Positions 45,315 through 55,274 are shown, counted from the stretch's first letter. The stretch is 64,000 nucleotides of DNA from Roseomonas aeriglobus (GCA_016937575.1 JAFHKN010000002.1:2870001-2934000); one strand, 5' to 3'. Made by a program: numbers and translations. Notes: generated from the letters alone by a model not told the origin.

Positions 45315-46494
45315 CGGGACGGACTCCACTGGTGCGCGCGCTGGCTGCGAGCGCCAAGGTTTCGGGCGCCGGAGGGCGGGCGGGGTCGAAATGCGTGAGG
45401 TCGCCCTGAAGGTGCGCGGCGAGCGGCAGCCCCGCTTCGGCCATGCCTTGGGCTACCGCACGCGCCAGCAGCCAGGCGCCGTAGTTGTTGTGGTGCGTCG
45501 CGTCCTTGCCGCCGTCGTTGAAGGCCAGCGGAGCGCGCTCTTTCCCCAGCGCTTCGTAGATTCGCATGCTGGCGGCGTTGAGGTCGATGACGGGCACCTT
45601 CTCCTCCGCGCCGACCGCCTTCACCGCCGCGGCATAGTCGGAGAGCGTCGAGCGGATGTGGCCGTCCGCGGTCCAGTTGCGCCGCTCCGGCGAGGTGATC
45701 AGGATCACGCTCGCCCCGCGACGGCGAAATTCATCGATGAAGACGCGTAACCAGCTGCGATAGGTCGTGTCGGCGGCGGCATAGGTCTGTGGCCAGTTGG
45801 CCTTCTGGTCGTTGTGGCCGAACTGAATCATCGCGGTGTCGCCCGGCTTCACGCTCTCGAGCACTTTGGCCAAGCGTTTGGCCATGACGAACGACTTCAT
45901 CGATTCACCCGATTCCGCGTGATTGGCGACCGCGATGTCGGGCTTGAAAAACGCCGTCAGCATCTGCCCCCAGCTTGCGGCGGGTTCGAATTGCTGGTCG
46001 GTCACCGTCGAATCGCCGAGCAGGAACAGCGTCGGCACTTGCGCCGGCTCGATTCTCACCGCGGTCACGCCGGGCTTCGGGCCGGCAAATTCCAGCGTCA
46101 GCCGGTCGTCCCAGGTGAAGCTGCCCTTCTCGCGTGGCTTCAGATCGACCATCGTCGCGCCGGGCGCATTGGCCTCGGGCGGGGTAATGGCGGCATTGCG
46201 CACGTTGACGATGAAGCTACGCTCGACCCGCTTGCCCGCAGGCACCTTGACCGCATCCAGCATCAGGCGGCGCGCCTCTGCCTTCACCGTCGTGTCGGTC
46301 GCCTGCTTGGGCAGGCCGAGCGTTACCGTCACGCGGTAGTTGCCGGGTTGTACCTTGACGGAGAAGAGCCCAGGCGCCTCGAACCCGGCATCGCCGTCAT
46401 AGGGTTTCGCCGCATCGAGCGCGAAGCTGCGGACCTGCGCCGCGGCAGGCGTGGCGAGGCTGAGAACCGCGGCAGCCATCAGCAGGGCCCTCAT
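45304..46494 (-). CDS. CE12-like rhamnogalacturonan acetylesterase (SGNH hydrolase)
   Basis: A 396-residue secreted enzyme. An N-terminal beta domain (about 20-145) precedes an SGNH hydrolase with FLLGDSTVTDQ (catalytic Ser), the Gly region ESGESMKSFV, FGHNDQKA and the C-terminal Asp/His in DATHHNNYGAW. This layout matches bacterial CE12 esterases that remove acetyl groups from rhamnogalacturonan. The start overlaps the lyase gene's stop (ATGA at 46491-46494), so both are coupled. Confidence 0.87.
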   Translation of the reverse strand: MRALLMAAAVLSLATPAAAQVRSFALDAAKPYDGDAGFEAPGLFSVKVQPGNYRVTVTLGLPKQATDTTVKAEARRLMLDAVKVPAGKRVERSFIVNVRNAAITPPEANAPGATMVDLKPREKGSFTWDDRLTLEFAGPKPGVTAVRIEPAQVPTLFLLGDSTVTDQQFEPAASWGQMLTAFFKPDIAVANHAESGESMKSFVMAKRLAKVLESVKPGDTAMIQFGHNDQKANWPQTYAAADTTYRSWLRVFIDEFRRRGASVILITSPERRNWTADGHIRSTLSDYAAAVKAVGAEEKVPVIDLNAASMRIYEALGKERAPLAFNDGGKDATHHNNYGAWLLARAVAQGMAEAGLPLAAHLQGDLTHFDPARPPAPETLALAASARTSGVRPDGN

Positions 46495-49193
46495 TCACCC
46501 TCCCCGGGGCGGCGCGCCCGCCGCGGCGGAAAGGCGCGGGCGTCGAGGGCGGCGGGGACCAGGTCGAGCATCTGAATGGCGGTCAGCCCGAACTGCGACG
46601 CGGCGTTGGTCGAGATGCCCGGCCATTCGGTAACGCCGCCCACCGTGCGCCGCGGATCGCTCGGCTCGACCATCAGCCCGGCGTCGGCGCCGTAGAACTC
46701 CTCGACGGCACGGTTGGCAAGCGTCGCATCATTCTCCATCTTGGCGACATAGGCGGTCAGACGTGCATGGCTCGCGCGCAGATTGCGGTTGATCCAACGG
46801 CTCTTGAACCGCGCTTCGAATTCGACCTTCGGCGCATTGTACCAACGGCAATAGTCGAGCCACGCCGTCTTGTACCGCGGCACGTCGAGGAGCGCGATCA
46901 GCTCGGCACTGATCTCTGGCGCGCCGAAGGCGGCGTTGAGGTGACTGATGCGGATGCCCTTGTCCTGCCCCATAAAGCGGCCGGAGGCGAGGTCGAACCA
47001 GGCGCTCCCTTCCAGCCAGCCGTTCGGCAGGCGGCCGATGCTGTCCATCCCCGCAACGATCCGGTCGCGCCAGCGCGTGTCGCCGGTCCGCTCCCACTCG
47101 GTCAGCCAGGCGGCGGCGATCGTGCACCACGTCGTGCCGAAGGTCATGTCGATCATGCCGGCAGGCGGGCGCACGTTCGCAGACGGCGTCTTGCGCCCGA
47201 TCTCGACCCCGGCGAGCGACCGGTCGGACGTCACCAGCGCGCGCATCAAATCGCCGACCCGCTCGTCGCCGCCGGTCAGGTAGAAGAAGATGCGGCGATA
47301 GGCGGCGTTGCTGACGCGCGTCTGCTTCGAACTGTCGGAGAAATGCTGGACGCCGTGCCGCGTGCCCAATCCGGCGAAACGCCCCAGGTGATAGACGTCG
47401 ACCTCGCCTGTATGCCGCGTCATCGCTTCGGCAAAGCGGAACGCGCGGGGCTCGCCCGTGCGCAGGACGTGATACCATAGCCACAGATCGGGCGAGAGTT
47501 CGCTGTTCGCCCAGGCGAACCCGCCGATGTCGTAGCGCCACTGATGCCGGTCGCTGTCGTAGGTGTGCATCACGTCGCCGTGATCCCAGAACCCGTACCA
47601 CGACCGCTGATCGACCTCGCGATCGTAGAAGTCGAGCATGTTGGCGAGCTGGTTTTCGAGCGCGGTGCGGTTGGGGCTGGTGCGATCGGGCAGGTTCCAG
47701 TCGCCGAAGATGCCGGCGCGGTGGAGGTGTTCGGGCGCGGCCATCAGCTGCGGCGGGGTGGCGACAGCCTTTGCCATCGCCTCGAACCGCGGCGTCTCGG
47801 GCGTCGCCGGCAGTGCCCAAAGCGTCAGTTCGCTGGTGCGCGCAATGCCCGTCGGCGTGTCCCAACCGGGTTCGTAATCCTCGTAGGTGATGTCGAGCCC
47901 GCGGATCTGGCTCTTGTAATCGTCCATCCCCGCCGTGCCGTGATAGGGCCGCAGGTCCATCGCCGGCGCGCGCGGCGACCACAGCCAGGCGGTGAGGCGC
48001 GCGGTGTCGCCGGTCGCGCCGTCGATGTCGATCGCACTGGGGTGGCGTTCCCAGAAATAGCGAACCCCGATCGCCGCACCGCCCGTAGGTGAGCCGACAT
48101 AGGCAAGGCCCGGGGCTCGACGGCCTTCGTCGCTGTCGACCCACGCATGACCGGGTGCGGTGCGCTTCGTCAGCGTAAAGCCGTTCGCATTCGCCTGTTC
48201 GAGCCGGAAGTCGCCCCAGGCGGGGATCAGGTCCAGGCTGCCGCGCACGCTTGCCGCCATCTGGTCGAGCGGCGGCACTGCCTTGCCTGCAATCTGCGCG
48301 GTGCGGAACGCGGCGCCGGGGTCGCGGCGCAGGCCGGTCAGCGGCCGCACCGCTTCGACGAAGGTCTGGCGGTCGTGCGCGATACGCACATGGCGGTCGT
48401 GCAGCGCGCCGCGCATCGGCACCTCGGCACTGAGGCCGAGCGAGGCGAGGAAATCCTTTGCCGGATCGCCGTCATAGATGAAGCTGTGGACGATCCTGAG
48501 CGACGGCGTGCCGGCGTACGCGTAGAAGCGGACGGTGAAGGGCAGCCAGTCGCGCGTGCCGAGCCGATGCTTGCCCTCGACACGGATGACGGCGCGGACG
48601 GGGCCGGTCTGCTCGACGGTGACAGTGGCGATCGTGCCTTCGAACTGTGTGATGCTGCCGCCCTCGGGATCGCTGCGGACGCTGCCGACCAGCCGCACCG
48701 GGCCGACGAGCTGGCGGCTCGCTTGCCATGCACCACGAATGACGACGCTGCCGGTCCGGGGAAATTCCCAGCGCAGGTCGCCGCTCGACACGATTATCGC
48801 GTCGGTGGTCTCGCGCACCGTCACCGGATCGGTCGGTGCGCGGGGCTTGCCCTGGACGACGGTCACGCCGGCAGGCGCAGTATCGGCGGGAAGCGCGTGT
48901 GCGCTCCACTTCACCGAACCGTCGGGCCAGGTCGCGACGGTCCAGCTCTGGCCGCCCACGCGCGCGCCATCGGCGGTCGCGAGCGCCAACGCGGTGCGCT
49001 TGCTCACTACGCCGCGCGGCCAGGCGACGCCGAAAGTCTGGCCGAAATGTACCGCAGGCGCGGTACCGTCGATCCAGCGGATCGGCGCGGGCATGAATCC
49101 CGCGCCTCGCTCGGCGGCGGCCGCCTTGGTCGACAGAGCGGCACCAGCGCCCGTCAGCGCCGTCGTGCGGATAGCCTCGCGGCGGGTATACAT
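46491..49193 (-). CDS. PL26-like exo-rhamnogalacturonan lyase
   Basis: A 900-residue exported protein with a Tat signal (YTRREAIRTTALTGAG). The sequence has the RIFT-barrel start of PcRGLX/YetA proteins (MPAPIRWIDGTAPAVHFGQTF) and a large alpha/alpha-barrel region (HQWRYDIGGFAWANSELS, EVDVYHLGRFAGLGTRHGVQH). PL26 enzymes cleave rhamnogalacturonan from its chain end by beta-elimination. Recognition is from family memory, not a search. ATG 49193 follows GGAGAGG. Confidence 0.82.
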   Translation of the reverse strand: MYTRREAIRTTALTGAGAALSTKAAAAERGAGFMPAPIRWIDGTAPAVHFGQTFGVAWPRGVVSKRTALALATADGARVGGQSWTVATWPDGSVKWSAHALPADTAPAGVTVVQGKPRAPTDPVTVRETTDAIIVSSGDLRWEFPRTGSVVIRGAWQASRQLVGPVRLVGSVRSDPEGGSITQFEGTIATVTVEQTGPVRAVIRVEGKHRLGTRDWLPFTVRFYAYAGTPSLRIVHSFIYDGDPAKDFLASLGLSAEVPMRGALHDRHVRIAHDRQTFVEAVRPLTGLRRDPGAAFRTAQIAGKAVPPLDQMAASVRGSLDLIPAWGDFRLEQANANGFTLTKRTAPGHAWVDSDEGRRAPGLAYVGSPTGGAAIGVRYFWERHPSAIDIDGATGDTARLTAWLWSPRAPAMDLRPYHGTAGMDDYKSQIRGLDITYEDYEPGWDTPTGIARTSELTLWALPATPETPRFEAMAKAVATPPQLMAAPEHLHRAGIFGDWNLPDRTSPNRTALENQLANMLDFYDREVDQRSWYGFWDHGDVMHTYDSDRHQWRYDIGGFAWANSELSPDLWLWYHVLRTGEPRAFRFAEAMTRHTGEVDVYHLGRFAGLGTRHGVQHFSDSSKQTRVSNAAYRRIFFYLTGGDERVGDLMRALVTSDRSLAGVEIGRKTPSANVRPPAGMIDMTFGTTWCTIAAAWLTEWERTGDTRWRDRIVAGMDSIGRLPNGWLEGSAWFDLASGRFMGQDKGIRISHLNAAFGAPEISAELIALLDVPRYKTAWLDYCRWYNAPKVEFEARFKSRWINRNLRASHARLTAYVAKMENDATLANRAVEEFYGADAGLMVEPSDPRRTVGGVTEWPGISTNAASQFGLTAIQMLDLVPAALDARAFPPRRARRPGEGE

Positions 49194-49266
49194 GCCTCTC
49201 CGTCCCACATTGTCGAACCGTATCTTACGATCTGGTCCGACTTGTCGGGGGAGAAGTCAAGTACAT

Positions 49267-49304
49267 GCCCTGCCGCTCGACCCATATTCGAGTGACGGCA
49301 GGGC
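49267..49304. terminator. Hairpin downstream of the phytase gene
   Basis: GCCCTGCCG (49267-49275) pairs with CGGCAGGGC (49296-49304), with inner CTCGA/TCGAG pairing. It follows the phytase stop (49322) on the minus strand; the tail is not T-rich. Confidence 0.55.
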
Positions 49305-49321
49305 GTTGACGGAAACTCGGC

Positions 49322-50347
49322 CTAGCGCAGCCCCAGCGCTCGCAGGACGTCGGCCCAGCTGACATATTTGAAATTCTGCGTGTCCGGCGCATTGTCGCCG
49401 TCCTGCGCCACGAACAGGCCGCGCGGATATTTCGGGCCGAAATCGCCGAGCATAAGCTCGATCCCGTCGGTATCGCTGGTCCCGTCGATCGGCCCGCCGC
49501 CGATGCGGAAGCGGCCGGCATAGGCGACGTCGGGCAGGCGGTAGAGCGTATAGGCATTGTCGCCCTGGCTCGACACGACAAGGTATCCGCCGTCGCGGCC
49601 CTTGGGCGCGAGTGCCAGCCCTTCGGCGTCGTCGAACAGGATTTGGCGATCGACCTTGGCGATCGGCGTCGCAGTGGTCGGCGCGGCGGGATCGGCGTCG
49701 AAGCGCCACAGCCCGACGTCTTCTTCGGCAACGTAGAGCTTGCCCGTGCGGTCGTCGACGACGCAGCCTTCGGACTGGGTGCCGAGCTTCAGCTCCCGGA
49801 CCTTCGTCACCCCCGGCGTTGCGCCCGACAGATCGATCGCAACCTGATCGATCCGGCCGTCCTTCAGCACGACGAAGCCGAACAGCGCGGCGTCCTTCGC
49901 GCGGCGCCACAAGCACATGCCATAGGCCTCACCGCTGCCGACCGCAAAGCGGCCGGTGGGCACCAGCCGGCGCGCCGCGGTGTCGAGGGCGAACATCGAT
50001 ACATGGGCCTGGTTCACGTCCGCCCGGTCGCTCGCCGCGACGACGACGCCCTTGGCCCCCATGTCGCGCAGGTCGACGTTGTTCAGCCGCGCCGCCGGCG
50101 TGAACGATACCCGCTTGCCATTCAGATCGTAGACGTGGATCCCCGCCTTCTTGTCGGTTCCGATCACCAGACTGGCGCCCGGGTTACGCGGGTTTCGCCA
50201 GATCGCGGGATCGTCGGCGGCATCGTGGGCAGTATCGACCGGATCGGTTTCCGCCGCGGCGGCGACCTGCGGTGCCTGCTGGGGTGGCGGCGCGACCGGG
50301 GTCGTCGCGCAACCGCCCAGCAGCAGGGCTAGGACGGCCGCCCTCAC
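49322..50347 (-). CDS. Beta-propeller phytase lipoprotein
   Basis: A 341-residue lipoprotein (lipobox LLGGC) with the 3-phytase beta-propeller pattern: DTAHDAADDPAIWRNP, VIGTDKKAGIHVYDLNGK, LNNVDLRD, SEGCVVDDRTGKLYVAEED, DAEGLAL and SSQGDNAYTLYRL. The family hydrolyses phytate with calcium. The start overlaps the upstream receptor gene by ATGA at 50344-50347, so receptor and enzyme are co-translated. Confidence 0.9.
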   Translation of the reverse strand: MRAAVLALLLGGCATTPVAPPPQQAPQVAAAAETDPVDTAHDAADDPAIWRNPRNPGASLVIGTDKKAGIHVYDLNGKRVSFTPAARLNNVDLRDMGAKGVVVAASDRADVNQAHVSMFALDTAARRLVPTGRFAVGSGEAYGMCLWRRAKDAALFGFVVLKDGRIDQVAIDLSGATPGVTKVRELKLGTQSEGCVVDDRTGKLYVAEEDVGLWRFDADPAAPTTATPIAKVDRQILFDDAEGLALAPKGRDGGYLVVSSQGDNAYTLYRLPDVAYAGRFRIGGGPIDGTSDTDGIELMLGDFGPKYPRGLFVAQDGDNAPDTQNFKYVSWADVLRALGLR

Positions 50348-53151
50348 AGCTTCACCCGCACGCCACCGAACAGCGTGTAACCGAACTTTTCATATTCATA
50401 GACGCGCTGACGCTGACCGAAGTAGCGAACGCCCGCCGAGTTCGTCAGGTTCTTGCCTTCGAAGAACAGATTGATGCCCTTCATCAGCTGCAGGCTGGCG
50501 GTCGCATCGAGCTGGCCGCGGCCTTCCCAATAGAGGTCGAGCGCAGCGTTGTCGGCGTTGATCTCGTCGAGATAATCCGACCGCTTGGTATAAGCGACGC
50601 GGACGTTGACCGGGCCGCGTTCGTAGAACAGCGACGCGTTCCACATATGCTTCGACTGGCCCTGCAACGCGAAGTCGCGCCGGCCGCCATAGCTGGTGTC
50701 GAACCGCGCATCGCCCTGCGTATAGGTGTAGTTCGCGAACACGCCGAACCCGCCCAGCGCACCCGGCAGGAAACTCAGCTGCTGCTGCCAGTTGAGCTCG
50801 ACACCATAGAGCTTGCCGTCGGGCGCGTTGACCGGCCGGCTGAGGATCGCGGCGGCGCCCTGGTACACGCCCGTGCTCGTCACGGTGTAGCGATAGTCGA
50901 ACAGGTCCTTGTAGAAGCCGTTGATCGCAATCAGGCCGAGCGGGCGGATGTAATATTCAAGCCCCGCGTCGATATTGTTCGACAGCGTCGGCCGCAGATC
51001 GGGGTTGCCGAATTCGACGCGAACCGTGTTGCCTTCGGTCGTTTCGAGTATGCGCGGCGCGATCTGCGGAAAGTTCGGGCGATTGATCGCGCGGCTGAGC
51101 GCGAAGCGTGCGATGACGTTCGGCGTGAAGGCCTGGCGAACGGTGACGTTCGGGAAGAAGCGGGTGTAGCCCGACTTGCCGAGCGCGGTCGTAATCGCGC
51201 CGGTGCGCGACACGCTGGGCGCCTGCGCGCGGAAGTCGGTCGTCTCGACGCGCAGACCGGCGATCAGCGTCGTGCCGCCGAATTCGCCCTTGCCCATGCC
51301 GAAGACGCCGAGGATCTTCTCGTTGGCGGTATAGTCCGCGGTCAGCGACTGCGGCAGGCGGCGTTCGGACGCAGCCTTTGTCGCGTCGAAATAGGCATCG
51401 GCCAGGCCGCCGTTGATGCGGTTGCCGAGGTTGTAATCGAAATTGCGCGAGCCTTCGTCGGTCAGGAAGCTGGCGAGCGTCTGCGTCGGGCCCGCAGTCG
51501 TGCGGCGATCGCGGAATCGCTCCTCGTCGGCGGCGATGTTGCGTTCGCGATACTTGCCGCCGCTGGTGAAGGTTATCGTTTTCCCATCGAGTGTCACCGG
51601 CAGGTCGATGCGCAGCGCCGCGGTCAATTCGTCATTCTTGGTCGTGTTCGACCGATAGGTATTTTCGCGGAAGGCATAGGTGCCCGTCTGGAGGTGCTGG
51701 CCGCCGGTAAACAGCGAATAGACCGGAAGATCGGCGCTGGTCCCGAAGTCGTAGCTGAGCGTCGGACGCAGCGACGAGCGGAACAGCAATTCGTCGCGGC
51801 GCGGATAGGTCTGCGACGATTCGCTATACGCGCCGTCCAGGCGGACGGTGCCGTCGCCCAGCCTCTGCTCGATCCCGCTGGTGATCGACCAGATCTCGTT
51901 CACCTGGATGCGGTGGCGGATCTGCTTTTCGATGCGGGTGTTGATGTAGGTCGCCGCGGTGTCGGTCGACCCGGCCTGCAGCGTTCCCTCGCTCCACAGA
52001 ATGCCGATGCGGTCGCGGAATTCATTGTCCTTGAACCGGGCATAGGTGCCGCGCACCCACAGCTGGGTGCGGTCGCTGGGATGCCATTCGAACGCGCCCG
52101 AGCCGGCGACGCGGGTGCGACGCGTGCGGTAATCCTTGAACAGGGTCTCCGTAACGCGCAGCCCTGCCGGCGTCTGCGACCAGGTGTTTTCGACGTTGTC
52201 CGGCTGGCGATCGGTCTTCGAAAAGCTGCCCGACAGCAGAATCCCGAACTGCCGATCAGCGCCGAAGCGCTCGCTGACCGAGGCCGAGGCGCGATAATCG
52301 TTGCCCTTGCCGAACTGGTTGTAGCTCATGCCCGCCATGCCGGTCAGCGCGAAGCCCTTGCGGTCGAACGGCGAGCGCGTGGAGATGTTGACAGCGCCGG
52401 CGATCGAATCGGCGTCCTGATACGGCAGCAGCGACTTGGTGACTTCGATGTTGCCGACGATGTCGGACGGCAAGGTGTCGAGATCGACCGCGCGGGTGGT
52501 CGGGTCGACCGAGGGGACCTGGACGCCGTCGACCGACACCGCCGACCATTCCGACGGCGCGCCGCGGACGTTGATGTATCGGCCTTCGCCCTGGTCACGC
52601 TCGATGCTGACGCCCGCGACACGCTGCAATGCTTCGGCGATGTTGGGATCGGGGAATCGGCCGATGGCGTCCGACGACAGGATGGTGACCGTGTTGTCGG
52701 CCTGGCGCATCTGGTTGAGCGCGCGCGCGGTGTTATCGAGCAGCGACTGGCCCGTCACGACGATGTCGCCCGCCCCGCCGGCAGCCGGCAGCGTGATGAT
52801 CGCAGGCCGGCCGCGATCGGCGGCGGTGACGGTGTAGGGCACGACGTCGCGACCGAGATAGTCGATGCGCAGGCTGACATCGCCCTCGGCGCTCGGCACC
52901 GCGACGGTGAACTCGCCCTGCAGGTTCGTCGTCGCCTCGACCCCTGTCGCCTCAACGACGATCCGCGCGCCCGGCAGCGCGACGCCGGTTGCATCATAGA
53001 CCCGCCCCGACACCGTCGGCCCGGCGACCGGCGTGGTCGCGCTCGGCGTGCCGGGATCGTTCGGCCGCGCGATCGCGCTGCTGGCAGCGACGGCGAGTGC
53101 GAGAATCGAGACGCCCGCGAATGCGCGAGCGCCGGTGAGGACTATGGTCAT
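50344..53151 (-). CDS. TonB-dependent receptor (phytate-linked)
   Basis: A 935-residue outer-membrane receptor. After a signal peptide (SSAIA) comes a carboxypeptidase-like regulatory domain (VSGRVYDATGVALPGARIVV), then the plug (NTVTILSSDAIGRFPDPNIA, RYINVRGAPSEWSAVSVDG) and a 22-strand beta-barrel ending in FGGVRVKL. Its coupling to a phytase suggests import of phytate or its breakdown products. The gene is the first of its two-gene operon. Confidence 0.92.
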   Translation of the reverse strand: MTIVLTGARAFAGVSILALAVAASSAIARPNDPGTPSATTPVAGPTVSGRVYDATGVALPGARIVVEATGVEATTNLQGEFTVAVPSAEGDVSLRIDYLGRDVVPYTVTAADRGRPAIITLPAAGGAGDIVVTGQSLLDNTARALNQMRQADNTVTILSSDAIGRFPDPNIAEALQRVAGVSIERDQGEGRYINVRGAPSEWSAVSVDGVQVPSVDPTTRAVDLDTLPSDIVGNIEVTKSLLPYQDADSIAGAVNISTRSPFDRKGFALTGMAGMSYNQFGKGNDYRASASVSERFGADRQFGILLSGSFSKTDRQPDNVENTWSQTPAGLRVTETLFKDYRTRRTRVAGSGAFEWHPSDRTQLWVRGTYARFKDNEFRDRIGILWSEGTLQAGSTDTAATYINTRIEKQIRHRIQVNEIWSITSGIEQRLGDGTVRLDGAYSESSQTYPRRDELLFRSSLRPTLSYDFGTSADLPVYSLFTGGQHLQTGTYAFRENTYRSNTTKNDELTAALRIDLPVTLDGKTITFTSGGKYRERNIAADEERFRDRRTTAGPTQTLASFLTDEGSRNFDYNLGNRINGGLADAYFDATKAASERRLPQSLTADYTANEKILGVFGMGKGEFGGTTLIAGLRVETTDFRAQAPSVSRTGAITTALGKSGYTRFFPNVTVRQAFTPNVIARFALSRAINRPNFPQIAPRILETTEGNTVRVEFGNPDLRPTLSNNIDAGLEYYIRPLGLIAINGFYKDLFDYRYTVTSTGVYQGAAAILSRPVNAPDGKLYGVELNWQQQLSFLPGALGGFGVFANYTYTQGDARFDTSYGGRRDFALQGQSKHMWNASLFYERGPVNVRVAYTKRSDYLDEINADNAALDLYWEGRGQLDATASLQLMKGINLFFEGKNLTNSAGVRYFGQRQRVYEYEKFGYTLFGGVRVKL

Positions 53152-53324
53152 GATGCTCCCCCCGAGCGAATGGATGTCGCGCGGCGCCCGATGACGCCAT
53201 GCGTTGCGCGGCCCTTGGCGGGGGAATGTTACGCTAGCGTGCGGATTTGGTTACGGCTGCGTGACGGTTTGGGGACACCGGGTGTCACAATCCGCTGCGA
53301 TCCATTCCATTGCCCTGCCGCCGT

Positions 53325-53417
53325 TGGCCCTGAGCCTGTCGAAAGGCCGAACTCCGATACACCCGCCACGTCCTCGTGGCTCGAAGAACGGTGCTTCGAC
53401 AAGCTCGGCACGAGCGG
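53325..53417. repeat. Palindromic intergenic repeat, family 5
   Basis: GGCCCTGAGCCTGTCGAAAG at the left and GTGCTTCGACAAGCTCGGCA with CGAGCGGG at the right are partly complementary, a well-known proteobacterial intergenic repeat type. It lies in the 291-base gap (53152-53442) between regA's end and the receptor's start; the rest of the gap shows nothing else clear. Confidence 0.75.
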
Positions 53418-53442
53418 GTGAGAGGGGGCATCGGCCCGTCGC

Positions 53443-53979
53443 TCATTTGACCGGCCGCTTCTCCAGCTTCCGCGCGAGCGTACGGCGGTGCATGCCCAGG
53501 CGTCGTGCGGTTTCGGAGATGTTGAACCCCGTTTCCGCCAACGTCTGGTTGATCATCTCCCACTCATGGGTCTTGATCGACGACGGACGGGCCGTGATGT
53601 CCACGTCGGGATCGCCTGCCGCCTTGCTGAACGCAGCTTCGATGTCGTCGGTGTTCGACGGCTTTACGAGATACTGGCACGCGCCCAGCTTGATCGCCTC
53701 GACCGCGGTGGCGATGCTGGCATAGCCGGTCAGCACGACGATCAGCATCGCCGGGTCGAGCGCATGGAGCCGCGCGACGCAGGGCAGGCCGGACCCGGTG
53801 CCGAGCTTCAGGTCGACGACGGCATGATCGGGCACCTCCTCGACGAGGAGGGCGTCGAGGGCGGTCGCGTCGGCGGCGATCCGCACGCGGTAGCCGCGGC
53901 GCTCGAACGAGCGGCCGAGCGTGCGGGCGAAGGTCGCATCGTCTTCCACGATGACCAGGCTGGGGGTGTCGATCGTCAT
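53443..53979 (-). CDS. regA: RegA/ActR-type response regulator
   Basis: A 178-residue regulator. The receiver has VEDDATF, phospho-Asp56 (VVDLKLGTGSG), LTGYASIATAVEAIKLGA and LVKPSNTDD. The C-terminal Fis-type helix-turn-helix (about 144-174; NISETARRLGMHRRTLARKL) is nearly invariant in the RegA/ActR/PrrA family. The start overlaps the regB stop (ATGA), so both proteins are made together. The family controls respiration, carbon and nitrogen pathways by redox. Confidence 0.94.
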   Translation of the reverse strand: MTIDTPSLVIVEDDATFARTLGRSFERRGYRVRIAADATALDALLVEEVPDHAVVDLKLGTGSGLPCVARLHALDPAMLIVVLTGYASIATAVEAIKLGACQYLVKPSNTDDIEAAFSKAAGDPDVDITARPSSIKTHEWEMINQTLAETGFNISETARRLGMHRRTLARKLEKRPVK

Positions 53980-55274
53980 GCTCCGTTCCCTGCGACCGGC
54001 AGGATCAGCCGGACCTCGGCGCCGCCATCGTCGCGGTTACGCGCTTCCAGGCGACCACCCAGCCGACGCGCGAGATTGGTGGCGAGGAACAGGCCCAGGC
54101 CGTGTCCCTCGCCCTTGGTCGAGCGATAGAGCTTGCCGACGCCGGCCAGCCCCTCCGCCGTGAAGCCGGGGCCATTGTCAGCGACCGTGACCACCACCTG
54201 CCCGCCCTCGACCCGCGCAAAACAGTCGATGCCCCAAGGCGACACTTCGGCGGCATTGTCGAGCAGGTTCCAGATCGCCTGACGCAGGGCCGGATCGACC
54301 GCCAGGGTGACGTCGTCCAGACCATGCGGTTCATAAGCCAGGCACACGTCGGGATGCAGCCGCTCCCAGGTCTGAACACAGTCGCTCAGGAACGTCGCAG
54401 CACTGGCCCGTTCCATGGCCTCGCCGCGCGGCTGACCGGCGGATTGCAGGATATCGCTGACGATCGCCTTGCAGCGCCCGACTTCGCCCTGCATCTCCGC
54501 GACATCGGCGGCCAGGCTCGGGTCGCCGGCGATCGCCGGCATGCGGCGCCAGTCGGCAAGGATCACCGACAGCGTGCCGAGCGGGGTGCCGAGTTCGTGC
54601 GCGGCGCCGCTGGCGAACAGACCCATGCGGACGATCCCATCCTGTTCGGCGGCATGCTGGCGGAGGTCGGCGACGTGCGCGTCGCGGGCGCGCAGGTTGC
54701 GGCTGATGCGGGCGATGAACATCACTAGCAGCCCCGCGACCATCACGAAGGCGATCCACCGCCCGATCGCGAACAGATCGGCGCTGTCGGCGATCAGGCC
54801 GCTCGGCAGCGTCAGCGGCAGCGCGCGGATGGTGAGCAGAGCGTAGCTCGCGCCCGTCGCCGCGACCAGCACGACCGCGGCGGGCGGCGGCAGCAGGATC
54901 GCGCCGAGCACGACCTGCAGCAGATAGAGCGAAATGAAGGGATTGCCCGCGCCTCCGCTGAAATAGAGCTGAAGCGTCAGTGCCGCCATGTCGAGCAGCA
55001 GCGCGAGCATGATCTCGATCGTCCTCACGCGGTGTCGCGGCGCGGCGAGCGTCGTTGCCAGATTGACGAGACCCAGCCCCAGCGCGACGCCCAGCATCTG
55101 CACTGTCGGCAACGGTACGCCGAGCCCGAAATGAACGAGCAGGATCGTCGCCGTCTGCCCCGCCACCGCGATCCAGCGCAGCTGGACGAGCTGGCGCATG
55201 TTCTCGGCCGCGGCGCTATCGTCCGGCGCATCGCCGCGGCGGCGGGTGAGGGCCAGGAGCGGTGGCTCGGTCAT
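53976..55274 (-). CDS. regB: RegB/ActS-type redox-sensing histidine kinase
   Basis: A 432-residue membrane kinase with about six N-terminal helices. The quinone-binding motif GGAGNPF (residues 107-113) and the phosphorylated His226 in AAHELGTPL are present, as is Cys268 (GEVGRCKAIV), matching the redox-active cysteine region of RegB. The ATPase domain follows (NLLDNAAEV, DNGPGF, GLGLFLATNLA). It is embedded in the cyo operon; the SURF1 gene ends at its start (ATGA). Confidence 0.93.
   Translation of the reverse strand: MTEPPLLALTRRRGDAPDDSAAAENMRQLVQLRWIAVAGQTATILLVHFGLGVPLPTVQMLGVALGLGLVNLATTLAAPRHRVRTIEIMLALLLDMAALTLQLYFSGGAGNPFISLYLLQVVLGAILLPPPAAVVLVAATGASYALLTIRALPLTLPSGLIADSADLFAIGRWIAFVMVAGLLVMFIARISRNLRARDAHVADLRQHAAEQDGIVRMGLFASGAAHELGTPLGTLSVILADWRRMPAIAGDPSLAADVAEMQGEVGRCKAIVSDILQSAGQPRGEAMERASAATFLSDCVQTWERLHPDVCLAYEPHGLDDVTLAVDPALRQAIWNLLDNAAEVSPWGIDCFARVEGGQVVVTVADNGPGFTAEGLAGVGKLYRSTKGEGHGLGLFLATNLARRLGGRLEARNRDDGGAEVRLILPVAGNGA

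Noticed and set aside
50272..53421. A 1049-codon open frame on the plus strand opposite the TonB receptor
   Set aside because: Shadow frame; the receptor on the other strand has full family signatures.
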